From: Chania multitudinisentens RB-25
Lineage (GTDB): Bacteria; Pseudomonadota; Gammaproteobacteria; Enterobacterales; Enterobacteriaceae
DNA length: 64,000 bases
Direction: 5' to 3'
NCBI RefSeq assembly: GCF_000520015.2
Contig: NZ_CP007044.2
Coordinates: forward strand, 620,001 to 684,000
Part shown: one piece after another, positions 9,071 through 16,802 of the stretch
Position numbering within the stretch: position 1 is the stretch's first letter
Layout: each line of letters starts with the position of its first letter
The notes under the pieces: generated by a model
Seen by the model: only the letters and a program-made list of their open reading frames with translations
Told to the model about the DNA's origin: nothing
Database searches by the model: none
Translations under genes and position numbers: made by a program

Positions 9071-9129
9071 TACCTGATGCTGTTCCGGCGCATTTACGCC
9101 CGTTGCCTGTCACGTTAAAGGGAGACTGT

Positions 9130-9189
9130 ATGGATGTCCAGCAGGTTTTCATGCAGGAAAACGCGGTACCGCCTGCGGCACCGCGTTGA
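9130..9189 (+). CDS. Candidate 19-codon small ORF
   Basis: An ATG at 9130 opens a 19-residue frame (MDVQQVFMQENAVPPAAPR) ending at TGA 9187-9189. A strong Shine-Dalgarno match, AAGGGAG, lies 5 nt before the ATG. It is divergent from rmuC, and its last codons fall inside the terminator hairpin of the downstream minus-strand porin. E. coli has an annotated small protein in this neighbourhood (ysgD, from memory), which would be the natural comparison. Nothing else supports it; it may be chance. Confidence 0.35.
   Translation: MDVQQVFMQENAVPPAAPR
9160..9187 (-). terminator. Intrinsic terminator after the OprD-like porin
   Basis: An 8-bp stem, AACGCGGT / ACCGCGTT, with an inner CCGC..GCGG stem. 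On the minus strand it is followed by TTTTCC. It lies just past the porin stop codon at 9199. Confidence 0.65.
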
Positions 9190-9198
9190 TAAGGCAGA

Positions 9199-10512
9199 TT
9201 AAAACAGTTTAAAACGATACTCAGCGATAAATTCAGCCGCTAATGAGTGAGAAGTGAGGTAGTCACCGTGGGATATTATGGGTGTTTTGTTCACATTTTT
9301 ATAAGACCAGCCCGGCCCGAACATGGCGAACACGGTCAGATTCTTCAACTTCGGATGGGCAGGAGCCCAACGGCCGAAAAGATTCACTTCGCCGGTGCGT
9401 ACCGTCGTTCCTTGGTAGTCAAACTGGCCGTAGATGCCCCCCAATCCTGCCGTAAACTCAGGCGTAATATTATATTCAGCCATTGCTCCCAGCATGGTTT
9501 CGCCATCTCTCATGTAATCTTCACCCGCATACGCCATTGAGGTGAAAGTACCGCGCGAGTTTCTTGCCATATGGCGCGGGTAAAAGCCGAGCTCACCCTC
9601 ACCTTTGGAAGCCTGAGTATGGGCAATACCGAGTTTGACATTCCAGAGCGGCTCTTGCCATTTAGCATCGAAAGCATAGTGGTTGGCATTACGATCAAAA
9701 TTGCGTCGGCGCAGCGCCATTTCTTTGTAATCATCCAATGCTTGAGTAGCATAAATCTGGCTGCCCAAACTGAGCTGTTTATTCGGCTTCAACGCCACAC
9801 GCAGGATTTGGCGGCGCAGGTAATTCTGCGACTCACCATAAGCCAATTGGCTGTTGAACAGGCTGTTTTCATAGCCCAGCTCCCCCGTAACCAAGTGACC
9901 AATCTCACGGCCGTCGTTGGTTTCCAAACGCAGGCTGTCTGGCGAGTTACGTTCCATTGAGCGATCAACATAAGCACCACGCAGTGATAACCCATCGTTT
10001 TCTACACCACCAGACCAACCCAGATAGGTGGTGGGTGAAAGGCGTGTCGAGTTGGAAATCACGCCATAGTTGCGCAGCGTTTGCCAACCCACCTGCGCAT
10101 TCAGTGCCACATCCCCCACATCACCCTTCAATTTGATATAGCGCTGACCAAATTTGCTGTAGCCAGCCGCATTATCTCTGCTGTTGCCAGGGCCTTTACT
10201 GTACAGCACCCCACGGGTGTTGAAATAATCACTGGCCCCCAGTTTTACCGCACTATAATAATTGACATTCACACCAATGGTGTCGGCAAAATAGCCAGAT
10301 TGATATCCCAACGCCACCCCTTGCCCCCAAGCATTGTGTATTGCTTTTGGATTAGCGGCATCTTCTTTAAGATATTTCCAGTAATTTTTTAGAGAAAGTT
10401 CCGCTTGGCTATCACTGAAAAAAGATGAAGAAAGTATGCCTTCATCAGCAGCCAGAGTAACGGTTGAAAATAAAGAAACAGTGATCAAACACCATGAAGC
10501 AGATTTTTTCAT
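9199..10512 (-). CDS. OprD-family outer-membrane porin (chitoporin-like)
   Basis: A 437-residue outer-membrane beta-barrel with an N-terminal signal peptide (MKKSASW...TLA, cleavage near residue 21). The C-terminus is YRFKLF, ending in Phe as expected for BamA-dependent insertion. The domain after the signal peptide (SFFSDSQAELSLKNYWKYLKED, GYFADTIGVNVNYYSAVKLGASD, YSKFGQRYIKLKGDV) is typical of the OprD/ChiP substrate-specific porins. These take up chitooligosaccharides, amino acids or other small solutes. The substrate cannot be told from the sequence. Start at 10512 chosen for the signal peptide and an AGGGGAT ribosome-binding site. It is not part of the E. coli order here, so it is an accessory insertion between rmuC and udp. 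Confidence 0.85.
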   Translation of the reverse strand: MKKSASWCLITVSLFSTVTLAADEGILSSSFFSDSQAELSLKNYWKYLKEDAANPKAIHNAWGQGVALGYQSGYFADTIGVNVNYYSAVKLGASDYFNTRGVLYSKGPGNSRDNAAGYSKFGQRYIKLKGDVGDVALNAQVGWQTLRNYGVISNSTRLSPTTYLGWSGGVENDGLSLRGAYVDRSMERNSPDSLRLETNDGREIGHLVTGELGYENSLFNSQLAYGESQNYLRRQILRVALKPNKQLSLGSQIYATQALDDYKEMALRRRNFDRNANHYAFDAKWQEPLWNVKLGIAHTQASKGEGELGFYPRHMARNSRGTFTSMAYAGEDYMRDGETMLGAMAEYNITPEFTAGLGGIYGQFDYQGTTVRTGEVNLFGRWAPAHPKLKNLTVFAMFGPGWSYKNVNKTPIISHGDYLTSHSLAAEFIAEYRFKLF

Positions 10513-10534
10513 TATTGCTATCCCCTGGAATGGA

Positions 10535-10680
<146 letters not shown>

Positions 10681-10692
10681 CAGGAATCCCTA

Positions 10693-10720
10693 CCAAGGCA
10701 ATTTAATATTGCCTTGGTTT
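10693..10720 (+). terminator. Hairpin between the phosphatase and porin genes
   Basis: A perfect 10-bp stem (CCAAGGCAAT / ATTGCCTTGG) with a 5-nt loop. The U-tract (TTTTCCTTTG) is on the plus strand, although both neighbouring genes are on the minus strand. It may act as a processing or weak termination hairpin for the minus-strand transcript. Confidence 0.5.
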
Positions 10721-10749
10721 TCCTTTGTTATTTTTTAATAAGGTAAGAA

Positions 10750-11538
10750 TTAGCGGCCTTTGTTTAATATCTCCTTTCCTTTGGCGACATAACTCATATC
10801 ACCCAAATCAGCTATCGTATATTTGCCGTCTTTATAAGTAACTTTCACCACGGCGGCATTCGCCAATGGTTTATTCTTATTCGGATTATCAGTCATATCT
10901 GAAACCATCATCAACATCGATAACCCTGAAGAAACAGCCAGCACATTTTTATCACCGGCTTTTACTGCATCCTGCACAATAGTATGCAATGCACGCTGCA
11001 TACGTGTTTTTATCTGTAGGGCATTTTCTGCTTCCTTTTTCTCATCGCTTTGGCTAATGGCGTTCACCATTGTGATAAGATCGATCTTTCCTTCTCCTGC
11101 CTGTTGGAACATGACAGCCCCAGACTCCATCCCCATTTTCTTGGCAGCAGCATTCGCCATGTCTGGATTCGGTAAACCTTCAAATCCACCAAAGAACATT
11201 TCGCGTAAATCAGGCAGCTCCGTCACATTAATGTCTGACTTTCCCATTTCCTTAAGCAGAATTTGCATAGTTTCACGCTGGCGCCCAGCATCGCTGGTGT
11301 AATACCGTTCAAATGGAATATCTTTCAGTCCTGCACCAAGATAACGAGCGGTTTCAACTCCCGGTGCCGTCAGCGGTGAATCTGACCATCCCTGAACGCG
11401 ATCATAAGTATTAAGAATTGTTTTCCCATGGCGAGCGAAGTAAATATTCACACTATCATCGTCAGCAGCAAAGGCATTAGATGTCATTGCAAAAGAAAGA
11501 GAAAATAGCGAAGCAAATAACCATGTCTTTATTTTCAT
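10750..11538 (-). CDS. Exported histidine-phosphatase-family protein with altered second catalytic His
   Basis: 262 residues, with a signal peptide (about 1-25, cleaved near NAFA-ADDD), so periplasmic. The phosphoglycerate-mutase/acid-phosphatase fold is recognised from FARHGKT (His37, the phospho-acceptor), TAPGVETARYLG, YYTSDAGRQRETMQILL and the acidic ELPDLREMFFGGFEG. The second histidine of the family (VSHG) reads VSSG here (Ser203-Ser204-Gly205), so a catalytic residue is missing. It may be a binding protein, a weak phosphatase or a divergent clade using another residue. An intrinsic-terminator-like hairpin lies 84 nt upstream of the start codon. Confidence 0.8.
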   Translation of the reverse strand: MKIKTWLFASLFSLSFAMTSNAFAADDDSVNIYFARHGKTILNTYDRVQGWSDSPLTAPGVETARYLGAGLKDIPFERYYTSDAGRQRETMQILLKEMGKSDINVTELPDLREMFFGGFEGLPNPDMANAAAKKMGMESGAVMFQQAGEGKIDLITMVNAISQSDEKKEAENALQIKTRMQRALHTIVQDAVKAGDKNVLAVSSGLSMLMMVSDMTDNPNKNKPLANAAVVKVTYKDGKYTIADLGDMSYVAKGKEILNKGR

Positions 11539-11891
11539 CTGATACTCCTTAGTGAAAAAGTGACGTTTACGCGTTAATTTATTTAATCATTCGCGGATTG
11601 CTTTCAATATTTAGTGAAAAAAAAACCCAAACCCGTGACATTTTATGTCAAGAAGGTTTGGGTTTTGCCTGTTTATTAACAGTAACAATCCACTTATCGA
11701 CGAAACTAACATCACTAAAAAAAGAAGGGAAATGAAATAACCAAAATAAAGATAAATTCGTGATCAAATTCTCACTCTATTAACCATGATTAATAGAGGA
11801 AGTAAAACGGCCTCATCGGATTGATGACTCAGAACGAGAGCAGGAAAGGTATAACCTCCAATCACCAAAGCAGCACGTGGAAAACAAGCTT
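11539..11891. other. Intergenic region, phosphatase leader
   Basis: 353 bp without a convincing ORF, between the dedA-type gene and the phosphatase (both minus strand). It is A+T-rich and contains one strong hairpin with a T-run (11613-11666). Nothing else could be recognised. Confidence 0.5.
11613..11666 (-). terminator. Strong terminator or attenuator hairpin with nested stem
   Basis: AAAACCCAAACC (11622-11633) pairs perfectly with GGTTTGGGTTTT (11655-11666). Inside it a second small stem, TGACAT/ATGTCA, is present. Read on the minus strand, the stem runs into a run of nine T. It is 226 bp downstream of the dedA-type gene and 84 bp upstream of the phosphatase start. Confidence 0.75.
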
Positions 11892-12422
11892 CTACCCCAT
11901 CCACTGGCTTAACCACTTAATGCCATACACCCCTGGTGCCAGAATGCCGAATGCCCATACCATCGCTGAGGCCAGATTGGCCATCTGAAACGATGTTTGC
12001 GGCATCGCGCAAATCCCCCCAACCAATGGCACCACCGCACGCAGCGGACCAAAGAAACGGCCAAAGAAGATACCCAGCACCCCCCAACGTTCAAAGAACG
12101 CATGCCCGCGCACCAACAATTGCGGATTGCGCGACAGCGGCCACATATGGGCGACGCGATCCTGGTAGTGATAACCAATCCAGTAAGAAAGCCAATCACC
12201 CAAAAATGCCCCGGCAGCGGCTGCCGCCCAGATCGGCCAGAAAGCAATACCGCTTTCGCCGATCAAAGCTCCCAGTGCCAAAAGAATCACCGTGGCTGGC
12301 AATAACAAGGAAAGGAAGGCCAGAGATTCACCAAACGCCAGCAAGAAGATAATCGGCACTGCCCAATCCTCATGTTGCCGCACGATATCACTCACCCAAT
12401 AAACGATATCATTGAGGCTCAA
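11892..12422 (-). CDS. DedA-family membrane protein
   Basis: 176 residues with four to five hydrophobic segments and the DedA (VTT/SNARE-associated) signature. Visible motifs: FGESLAFLSLLLPATVIL, GAFLGDWLSYWIGYHYQ and the reentrant FFGRFFGPLRAVVPLVGGICAMP. DedA proteins flip polyprenyl-phosphate or phosphatidylethanolamine across the inner membrane and support proton-motive-force-dependent drug tolerance. Which E. coli paralogue it matches cannot be settled here. It is a shorter member of the family. It is followed by the phosphatase but separated by a strong hairpin. Confidence 0.85.
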   Translation of the reverse strand: MSLNDIVYWVSDIVRQHEDWAVPIIFLLAFGESLAFLSLLLPATVILLALGALIGESGIAFWPIWAAAAAGAFLGDWLSYWIGYHYQDRVAHMWPLSRNPQLLVRGHAFFERWGVLGIFFGRFFGPLRAVVPLVGGICAMPQTSFQMANLASAMVWAFGILAPGVYGIKWLSQWMG

Positions 12423-12512
12423 TGACCTGCTCCTAACAAGAAAAAAACCGCTTCAAAGATAAGCAATATCCACCAGTTTGAGTTAACCCTAGCTAAACAG
12501 GTCGCAATTCAA

Positions 12513-13295
12513 TCACTCCAGATAAAACGCCTGTAATGCTTCGCGCTGGTTTGGCCCCAATCCATATTCGCTTTCCAACCAGCAATCAGCCGAACCATAT
12601 TGCTCGCGAATGCAGGACAACGCCGTCATCAGGAATTCTTCTCGCGCACTCAACACATGAGCAAACTGCGCCAACGCAGCAGTATTCAAACGAATAGACA
12701 GTTGATCCAGCATATGCTCACGGAAGGCCGCCAATGTGGTTTCCGTCAGCAAATAATCCTCAACTACCGTGGCTTCATCTGCCCCCAACGCCAGCAACAC
12801 CAGTGCAGAACCTACGCCCGTGCGATCTTTCCCCACCGCACAATGCTGCACAATGGCTCCCGATTCAGGCGTGACCAGCAATTGGGCCAATTGGCGATAG
12901 GCTGAGTTGTTAAACGGCAGATGGCGGTACAGTTTCAGCATAAATGCCTGCGCATCAAACCCTGCCAGCGTTTCGTTGGTGAGTTTTTCCAGATTGGCAT
13001 TCACTTCGTTGCTGAGTGGGTTAGCCGGGAAGTGGTGATAATCAACCCCTTGCCAGAGCACATCCGGCCTGGCCTGCACTTCATCGGCATCACGGTAGTC
13101 AAGCACCGAACGCACGGGCACTTCTGCCAGAAAGGCGCAGTCGCTTTCAGTCAATCGTTCCAATGAACCAGAGCGGAACAGCACCCCGCGTTTGATACGG
13201 CGGCCATCAGCTACGCTGTTGCCACCGAGATCGCGAAAGTTAATACCACCATCAAGCGGAGCCAACGAAGGATGAAGCAGGATCTGGGCGGTCAT
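12513..13295 (-). CDS. Tyrosine phosphatase family protein (IphP/Y_phosphatase3 type)
   Basis: 260 residues. The signature loop HCAVGKDRTG (Cys152, Arg158) is the CX5R phosphatase motif. The N-terminal INFRDLGG block and the VLDYRDADEV segment are typical of the bacterial IphP/LipA-type protein-tyrosine or lipid phosphatases. No signal peptide, so cytosolic. The start at 13295 is chosen because GAGGA lies 5 nt upstream. Substrate unknown. Lies between udp and the dedA-type gene, all on the minus strand but separated by 90-120 bp. Confidence 0.85.
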   Translation of the reverse strand: MTAQILLHPSLAPLDGGINFRDLGGNSVADGRRIKRGVLFRSGSLERLTESDCAFLAEVPVRSVLDYRDADEVQARPDVLWQGVDYHHFPANPLSNEVNANLEKLTNETLAGFDAQAFMLKLYRHLPFNNSAYRQLAQLLVTPESGAIVQHCAVGKDRTGVGSALVLLALGADEATVVEDYLLTETTLAAFREHMLDQLSIRLNTAALAQFAHVLSAREEFLMTALSCIREQYGSADCWLESEYGLGPNQREALQAFYLE

Positions 13296-13387
13296 AAACA
13301 TCCTCAATTATTATCATCTGGGAAATGCATCACGGAAACCTGACGCAGGTGAACCTAATAACCGTAACAGATTACTGCGGGATGGAG

Positions 13388-13415
13388 AAACGGGCTCATC
13401 GAATAGCCCGTTTTT
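13388..13415. terminator. Terminator after udp
   Basis: AAACGGGCT / AGCCCGTTT stem with an 8-nt loop and T-rich flanks on both strands, 10 bp past the udp stop. Confidence 0.7.
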
Positions 13416-13424
13416 GGGCAGGTA

Positions 13425-14186
13425 TTACAACAGGCGACGAGCCGCGTTGACCACGATCTGCACCGCCTGGCTTTCGGTTTTCTTCATGGTTTCTGCGTCA
13501 GGAATCTCTTGTTGGGTGCGATTGACGATCACCCCCGCCACCATACCGGCACGCAGCCCTTGGCTGGCACACATGGTCAGCAAGGTTGCAGATTCCATTT
13601 CATAATTCATCACCCCCATGGCTTGCCACTCTGCCATTGAACCTTTGAAACGGCCGACCACTCGCCCAGAATAGGTATCGTAACGCTCTTGGCCAGGGTA
13701 GAAAGTATCTGAAGACGCGGTAACGCCGATATGCGTCGCGGCACCGCTGGCTTTGGCCGCTTCAACCAGCGCTGTGGTACAGGCGAAATCGGCCACTGCC
13801 GGAAACTCCATCGGCGCAAAGTGCAAACTGGCACCATCAAGGCGTACCGCCGCCGTTGTCACCAGAACATCACCCACATTGATATGGGTCTGGATAGCGC
13901 CGGTAGTGCCGATACGTAAAAAGGTACGAATGCCCAACTGTGCCAGTTCTTCAACCGCAATCGACGTCGATGGGCCACCAATACCGGTTGAGCAGACGAT
14001 AACTGCTTTGCCATCCAGTTCTGCCCGCCACGATGTAAATTCACGGTGGGAAGCCAGATATACCGGGTTTTCCATCAGCTTGGCAATTTTCTCTACGCGC
14101 TGCGGATCACCAGGAACAATAGCGAGCGTAGCCCCTTGTAGATCGTTTTTCGTAAGGCCGAGGTGGAAAACGTCAGATTGAGACAT
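13425..14186 (-). CDS. udp: Uridine phosphorylase
   Basis: 253 residues, matching E. coli Udp throughout (SDVFHLGLTKNDLQGATLAIVPGDP, CSTGIGGPSTSIAVEELAQLG, RIGTTGAIQ, NYEMESATLLTMCASQGLRAGMVAGVIVNRTQQEIP). It reversibly phosphorolyses uridine to uracil and ribose-1-phosphate. The start at 14186 follows AGAGGAG and gives the family N-terminus MSQSDVFHL; an upstream in-frame ATG at 14225 would extend into the promoter. Two CRP-like sites upstream point to CRP/CytR control as in E. coli. Confidence 0.97.
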   Translation of the reverse strand: MSQSDVFHLGLTKNDLQGATLAIVPGDPQRVEKIAKLMENPVYLASHREFTSWRAELDGKAVIVCSTGIGGPSTSIAVEELAQLGIRTFLRIGTTGAIQTHINVGDVLVTTAAVRLDGASLHFAPMEFPAVADFACTTALVEAAKASGAATHIGVTASSDTFYPGQERYDTYSGRVVGRFKGSMAEWQAMGVMNYEMESATLLTMCASQGLRAGMVAGVIVNRTQQEIPDAETMKKTESQAVQIVVNAARRLL

Positions 14187-14258
14187 AAGAGACTCCTCTT
14201 GAGCTTGGTTTATTGGGAGGAACAAAAAAATACTCTACTGAAAATCACCGTTTAATTT

Positions 14259-14274
14259 CGTGGTTAAAATCACG
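14259..14274 (-). promoter_or_regulatory. CRP-like site 1 of udp
   Basis: CGTGG-TTAAAA-TCACG is a near-symmetric CRP half-site pair. Its centre is about 80 bp upstream of the udp start codon, consistent with the -41.5 class II position in E. coli. Confidence 0.65.
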
Positions 14275-14310
14275 ATTAACTAAGAAACAAAAAATAAATT
14301 ACATTTATTT

Positions 14311-14326
14311 TGTGATAATAATCACA
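14311..14326 (-). promoter_or_regulatory. CRP-like site 2 of udp (perfect consensus)
   Basis: TGTGA-TAATAA-TCACA is a perfect CRP half-site pair, centred 52 bp upstream of site 1. E. coli udp has CRP sites at -41.5 and -93.5, the same 52-bp spacing with CytR bound between them. Confidence 0.8.
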
Positions 14327-14442
14327 AAATAACATCAAGTTAGATATCTCAAGAAACTGGCCAAGCATTGCATTTGCCAGACCAGGGCATCCAGCGTACT
14401 GAGAAAATACGGCATCAATGCCGTGGCCGAACCAGGGCAGCA

Positions 14443-14582
14443 TCAAACAGTACGCTGTTGGTATTTAAGCACTTGCTCGATGGCTTCCAGTTTGTACTCT
14501 GGGGTACGTTTACGTTGGGTTATGTTCGATGACCTCAATGTTCTGTTGTGACATTAACAGGCTATTGAGATGTCTGGAACTA
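14443..14582 (-). mobile_element. IS3-family OrfA remnant
   Basis: On the minus strand, codons ending at a TGA (14443-14445) read KRTPEYKLEAIEQVLKYQQ. This is the N-terminal helix-turn-helix segment of IS3-family transposase OrfA proteins. It is preceded by sequence such as GTTCCAGACATCTCAATAG that looks like an IS left end. Only about 25 residues remain and no OrfB follows, so the element is dead. It lies immediately upstream of the unusual 14.7-17.4 kb cassette. Confidence 0.55.
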
Positions 14583-14746
14583 TTGAGCCACTACAGACTC
14601 CCGTGCCTTTCCTTCTGGAATCTCTGTGCCAGTATTCATGCCATCCCGGTTATCAAATATCAGAATCTGGATATTTTATTTCTTGTGTTTCAGTCATATA
14701 TTGTGAATTTGTTTCTCCGTTAATGCCTATGACGAAAGGATACGCA

Positions 14747-15625
14747 ATGGCAAACCCCTATTTCAGAACGAGAGCATCAACCCTTCCCATCAGCCAACTT
14801 ATCTATATGGCTCATGGTGAGAAACTCAATCTCAAAGTTGACGGACTGGGGCCGGATGGCCGCCATCTGGTCATTCGGGCCTCTCCTGAACATCAGCTTG
14901 GCCTTGTCGTTAAAAAAGCGGATGACAAACGCCGTGAGCAGGACATTGAAATCACCGCCAGAGGGCATGGCAGGGTGATGCTTTATGGTTTTAACGCCAC
15001 GTCGGGGGCAACTTATCGCTGTATGCCGGGACTCTCTGAGCGCTGTCTACCGCCGCTGTCAATTGATATCGTCAGTGCGATCTCAATGCCTGAAAATTTA
15101 TCCGCAGAGCAACTGGCACTCTTGCGGGTATTGCTGGCAGAAACCATACAACCTACGGCACCCGGATTTGATATGGCCCAGGCCGTGCAGGCGATGCAGT
15201 ATATGCGCCAGGTGCTGTTTAACCGCCTGGCGTTTCCCCACCCTCACTATCTGGATGTACCGAGAAACAATCCCACACTGCTCGGTTTGATTGGTTCCGG
15301 TAGAGCTGTTGAGGGATTTAAGGGCTATCCTCAGATGACTCAAGATATTATTGACCGTCTGGGAGGGTTTATCACATCTTGCAATCAGGGGGCAGGCAAG
15401 CATTTTCTGCTGTATCGTCAGCTATTCCAGCATGCACTGGCAATAGCTACCGGACAGCTAAACGGCCCGGAGCATAACCCTAAATTGTACGGCTGGCGTA
15501 CCCTGAAAGGGGGGAGTCCGGGGATTAATTTTCAGGTAGCAATGAACTTACAGGGGCAAACCTTCTATACGCTAACACCGGAATTTATGGCCGACCCACA
15601 TGGTAATAAGAAGGAAAAAAAATAA
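14747..15625 (+). CDS. Uncharacterised protein, candidate antibacterial effector
   Basis: 292 residues; I do not recognise the family with certainty. Residues 1-110 look like a beta-rich domain (EKLNLKVDGLGPDGRHLVIRA, QDIEITARGHGRVMLYGFN). Residues 115-280 are mainly helical, with blocks such as LLAETIQPTAPGF (Glu132), QYMRQVLFNRL, SCNQGAGKHFLLYRQLFQHALAI and PKLYGWRTLKGGSPGINFQV. The order A-E-x-x followed by NR loosely recalls SleB-type cell-wall hydrolases, but this is weak. No signal peptide. ATG 14747 is chosen for AAAGGA 6 nt upstream; longer in-frame starts (14723, 14729) exist. Its stop overlaps the next start by one base (TAATG), so the next gene is translationally coupled. Confidence 0.6.
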   Translation: MANPYFRTRASTLPISQLIYMAHGEKLNLKVDGLGPDGRHLVIRASPEHQLGLVVKKADDKRREQDIEITARGHGRVMLYGFNATSGATYRCMPGLSERCLPPLSIDIVSAISMPENLSAEQLALLRVLLAETIQPTAPGFDMAQAVQAMQYMRQVLFNRLAFPHPHYLDVPRNNPTLLGLIGSGRAVEGFKGYPQMTQDIIDRLGGFITSCNQGAGKHFLLYRQLFQHALAIATGQLNGPEHNPKLYGWRTLKGGSPGINFQVAMNLQGQTFYTLTPEFMADPHGNKKEKK

Positions 15626-16182
15626 TGAGAATTATCTTGCTGGTTGCAAGCCTTATATGTGCCGGGCTGGTTCAGGCTGAAGAAGGAAAAGGCGATTACA
15701 TTTATTCTGAAAAAGTTGTTAAACGCTTTAAAATAACGGAGGTCAGTCCCTATAAAGATTATTACCTGCCCTCTATGCGCTATCAAATGTTGCTCTCCAA
15801 GTTTAACGACAGCGATAACACATTTTGCGCTATTGGTTATCAGTTGGAGGATGGATTCAGGGAGGCCGCTGTCTTTTGGGACAAGGGAAAGAAAATCATC
15901 AGATGGCAACCCGAAGGGGTAGATTTCAGTGACTATAGTGCAAAAGTAAGCACCTTATCTCATGCTTACTCACCTTCTATTCAATACGAAAGCGTCATAC
16001 CTCGAAAAGATATCACCATGGCCGATCAGGTGTCTTACGCCAAGGAAGATGTTGACGCCATGCGCGCAGATTGCGAACACAATGGAGAAATCATTACCAT
16101 CAAAGCCTTTGCTACCCCAAAAGCCTGCGAGGAGTATAACCTGCAAGATTTTGAGTGCATTGAACCGTTGTTAACGCCTTGA
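15625..16182 (+). CDS. Exported paralogue 1 (candidate immunity protein)
   Basis: 185 residues with a signal peptide cleaved near LVQA-EE (residue 18), so periplasmic. The mature part has four cysteines (68, 150, 168, 178), suited to two disulfides. Conserved blocks shared with its neighbours: FCAIGYQLE, FWDKGKKII.WQPEGVDF, AYAKEDVDAMRADCE and the C-terminal IKAFATPKACEE...IEPLLTP. No family recognised. Its start overlaps the stop of the upstream 292-residue gene by one base, with AGAAGGA as ribosome-binding site. The pairing of an unknown protein with coupled, exported, multi-copy partners suggests periplasmic immunity, but this is inference. Confidence 0.65.
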   Translation: MRIILLVASLICAGLVQAEEGKGDYIYSEKVVKRFKITEVSPYKDYYLPSMRYQMLLSKFNDSDNTFCAIGYQLEDGFREAAVFWDKGKKIIRWQPEGVDFSDYSAKVSTLSHAYSPSIQYESVIPRKDITMADQVSYAKEDVDAMRADCEHNGEIITIKAFATPKACEEYNLQDFECIEPLLTP

Positions 16183-16217
16183 AGTTACCCACATGGTAAT
16201 AAGAAGGGGAAAAAATA

Positions 16218-16766
16218 ATGAGGATCATCTTGCTGGTTGCCAGCCTGATATGTACCGGGCTGGTTCAGGCTGAGGAGGGTAAAGGCGACTATATCTATTC
16301 CTGGAAGATAGTGAAACGTTTCAAAATTACTGAAACCAGCCCTTATAAAGAGCATTATCGACCTTCCATGCGTTATACGATGCTGTCGTCTAATAAAAAT
16401 GGTAGTGATAACCGTTTCTGTGCCATCGGCTATCAGTTGGAAAATGGACACAGGGAAGCCATTATCTTTTGGGATAAGGGGAAGAAAATCATTAGCTGGC
16501 AACCCGAAGGGGTAGACTTTTCTGGCTATATAGAAAAGGTCATAACAATGACTCGGCCGTCTATCCAATACGACAGCATCATACCTAGAGATAAAATCAC
16601 TATGGGAATGATGGCTGCCTACGCCAAGGAAGATGTTGACGCCATGCGCGCAGATTGCGAACGCAATGGGGAAGTCATTACCATCAAGGCCTTTGCTACC
16701 CCAAAAGCCTGTGAGGAGTATAACCTGCAAGATTTCGACTGCATTGAGCCGTTGTTAACGCCTTGA
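16218..16766 (+). CDS. Exported paralogue 2 (candidate immunity protein)
   Basis: 182 residues, same signal peptide (CTGLVQAEE variant) and four-cysteine plan as paralogue 1. It diverges in the middle: ETSPYKEHYRPSMRYTMLSSNKNGSDNRF and SGYIEKVITMTRPSIQYDSIIPRDKITMGMMAAYAKEDV. The 3' end is almost identical to the others. Preceded by a non-coding copy of the effector tail and AGAAGGGG. Different middle sequences in otherwise identical frames are expected if copies answer to different toxin alleles. Function inferred only from context. Confidence 0.65.
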   Translation: MRIILLVASLICTGLVQAEEGKGDYIYSWKIVKRFKITETSPYKEHYRPSMRYTMLSSNKNGSDNRFCAIGYQLENGHREAIIFWDKGKKIISWQPEGVDFSGYIEKVITMTRPSIQYDSIIPRDKITMGMMAAYAKEDVDAMRADCERNGEVITIKAFATPKACEEYNLQDFDCIEPLLTP

Positions 16767-16802
16767 AGTTACCCACATGGTAATAAGAAGGGGAAAAAAA
16801 TA

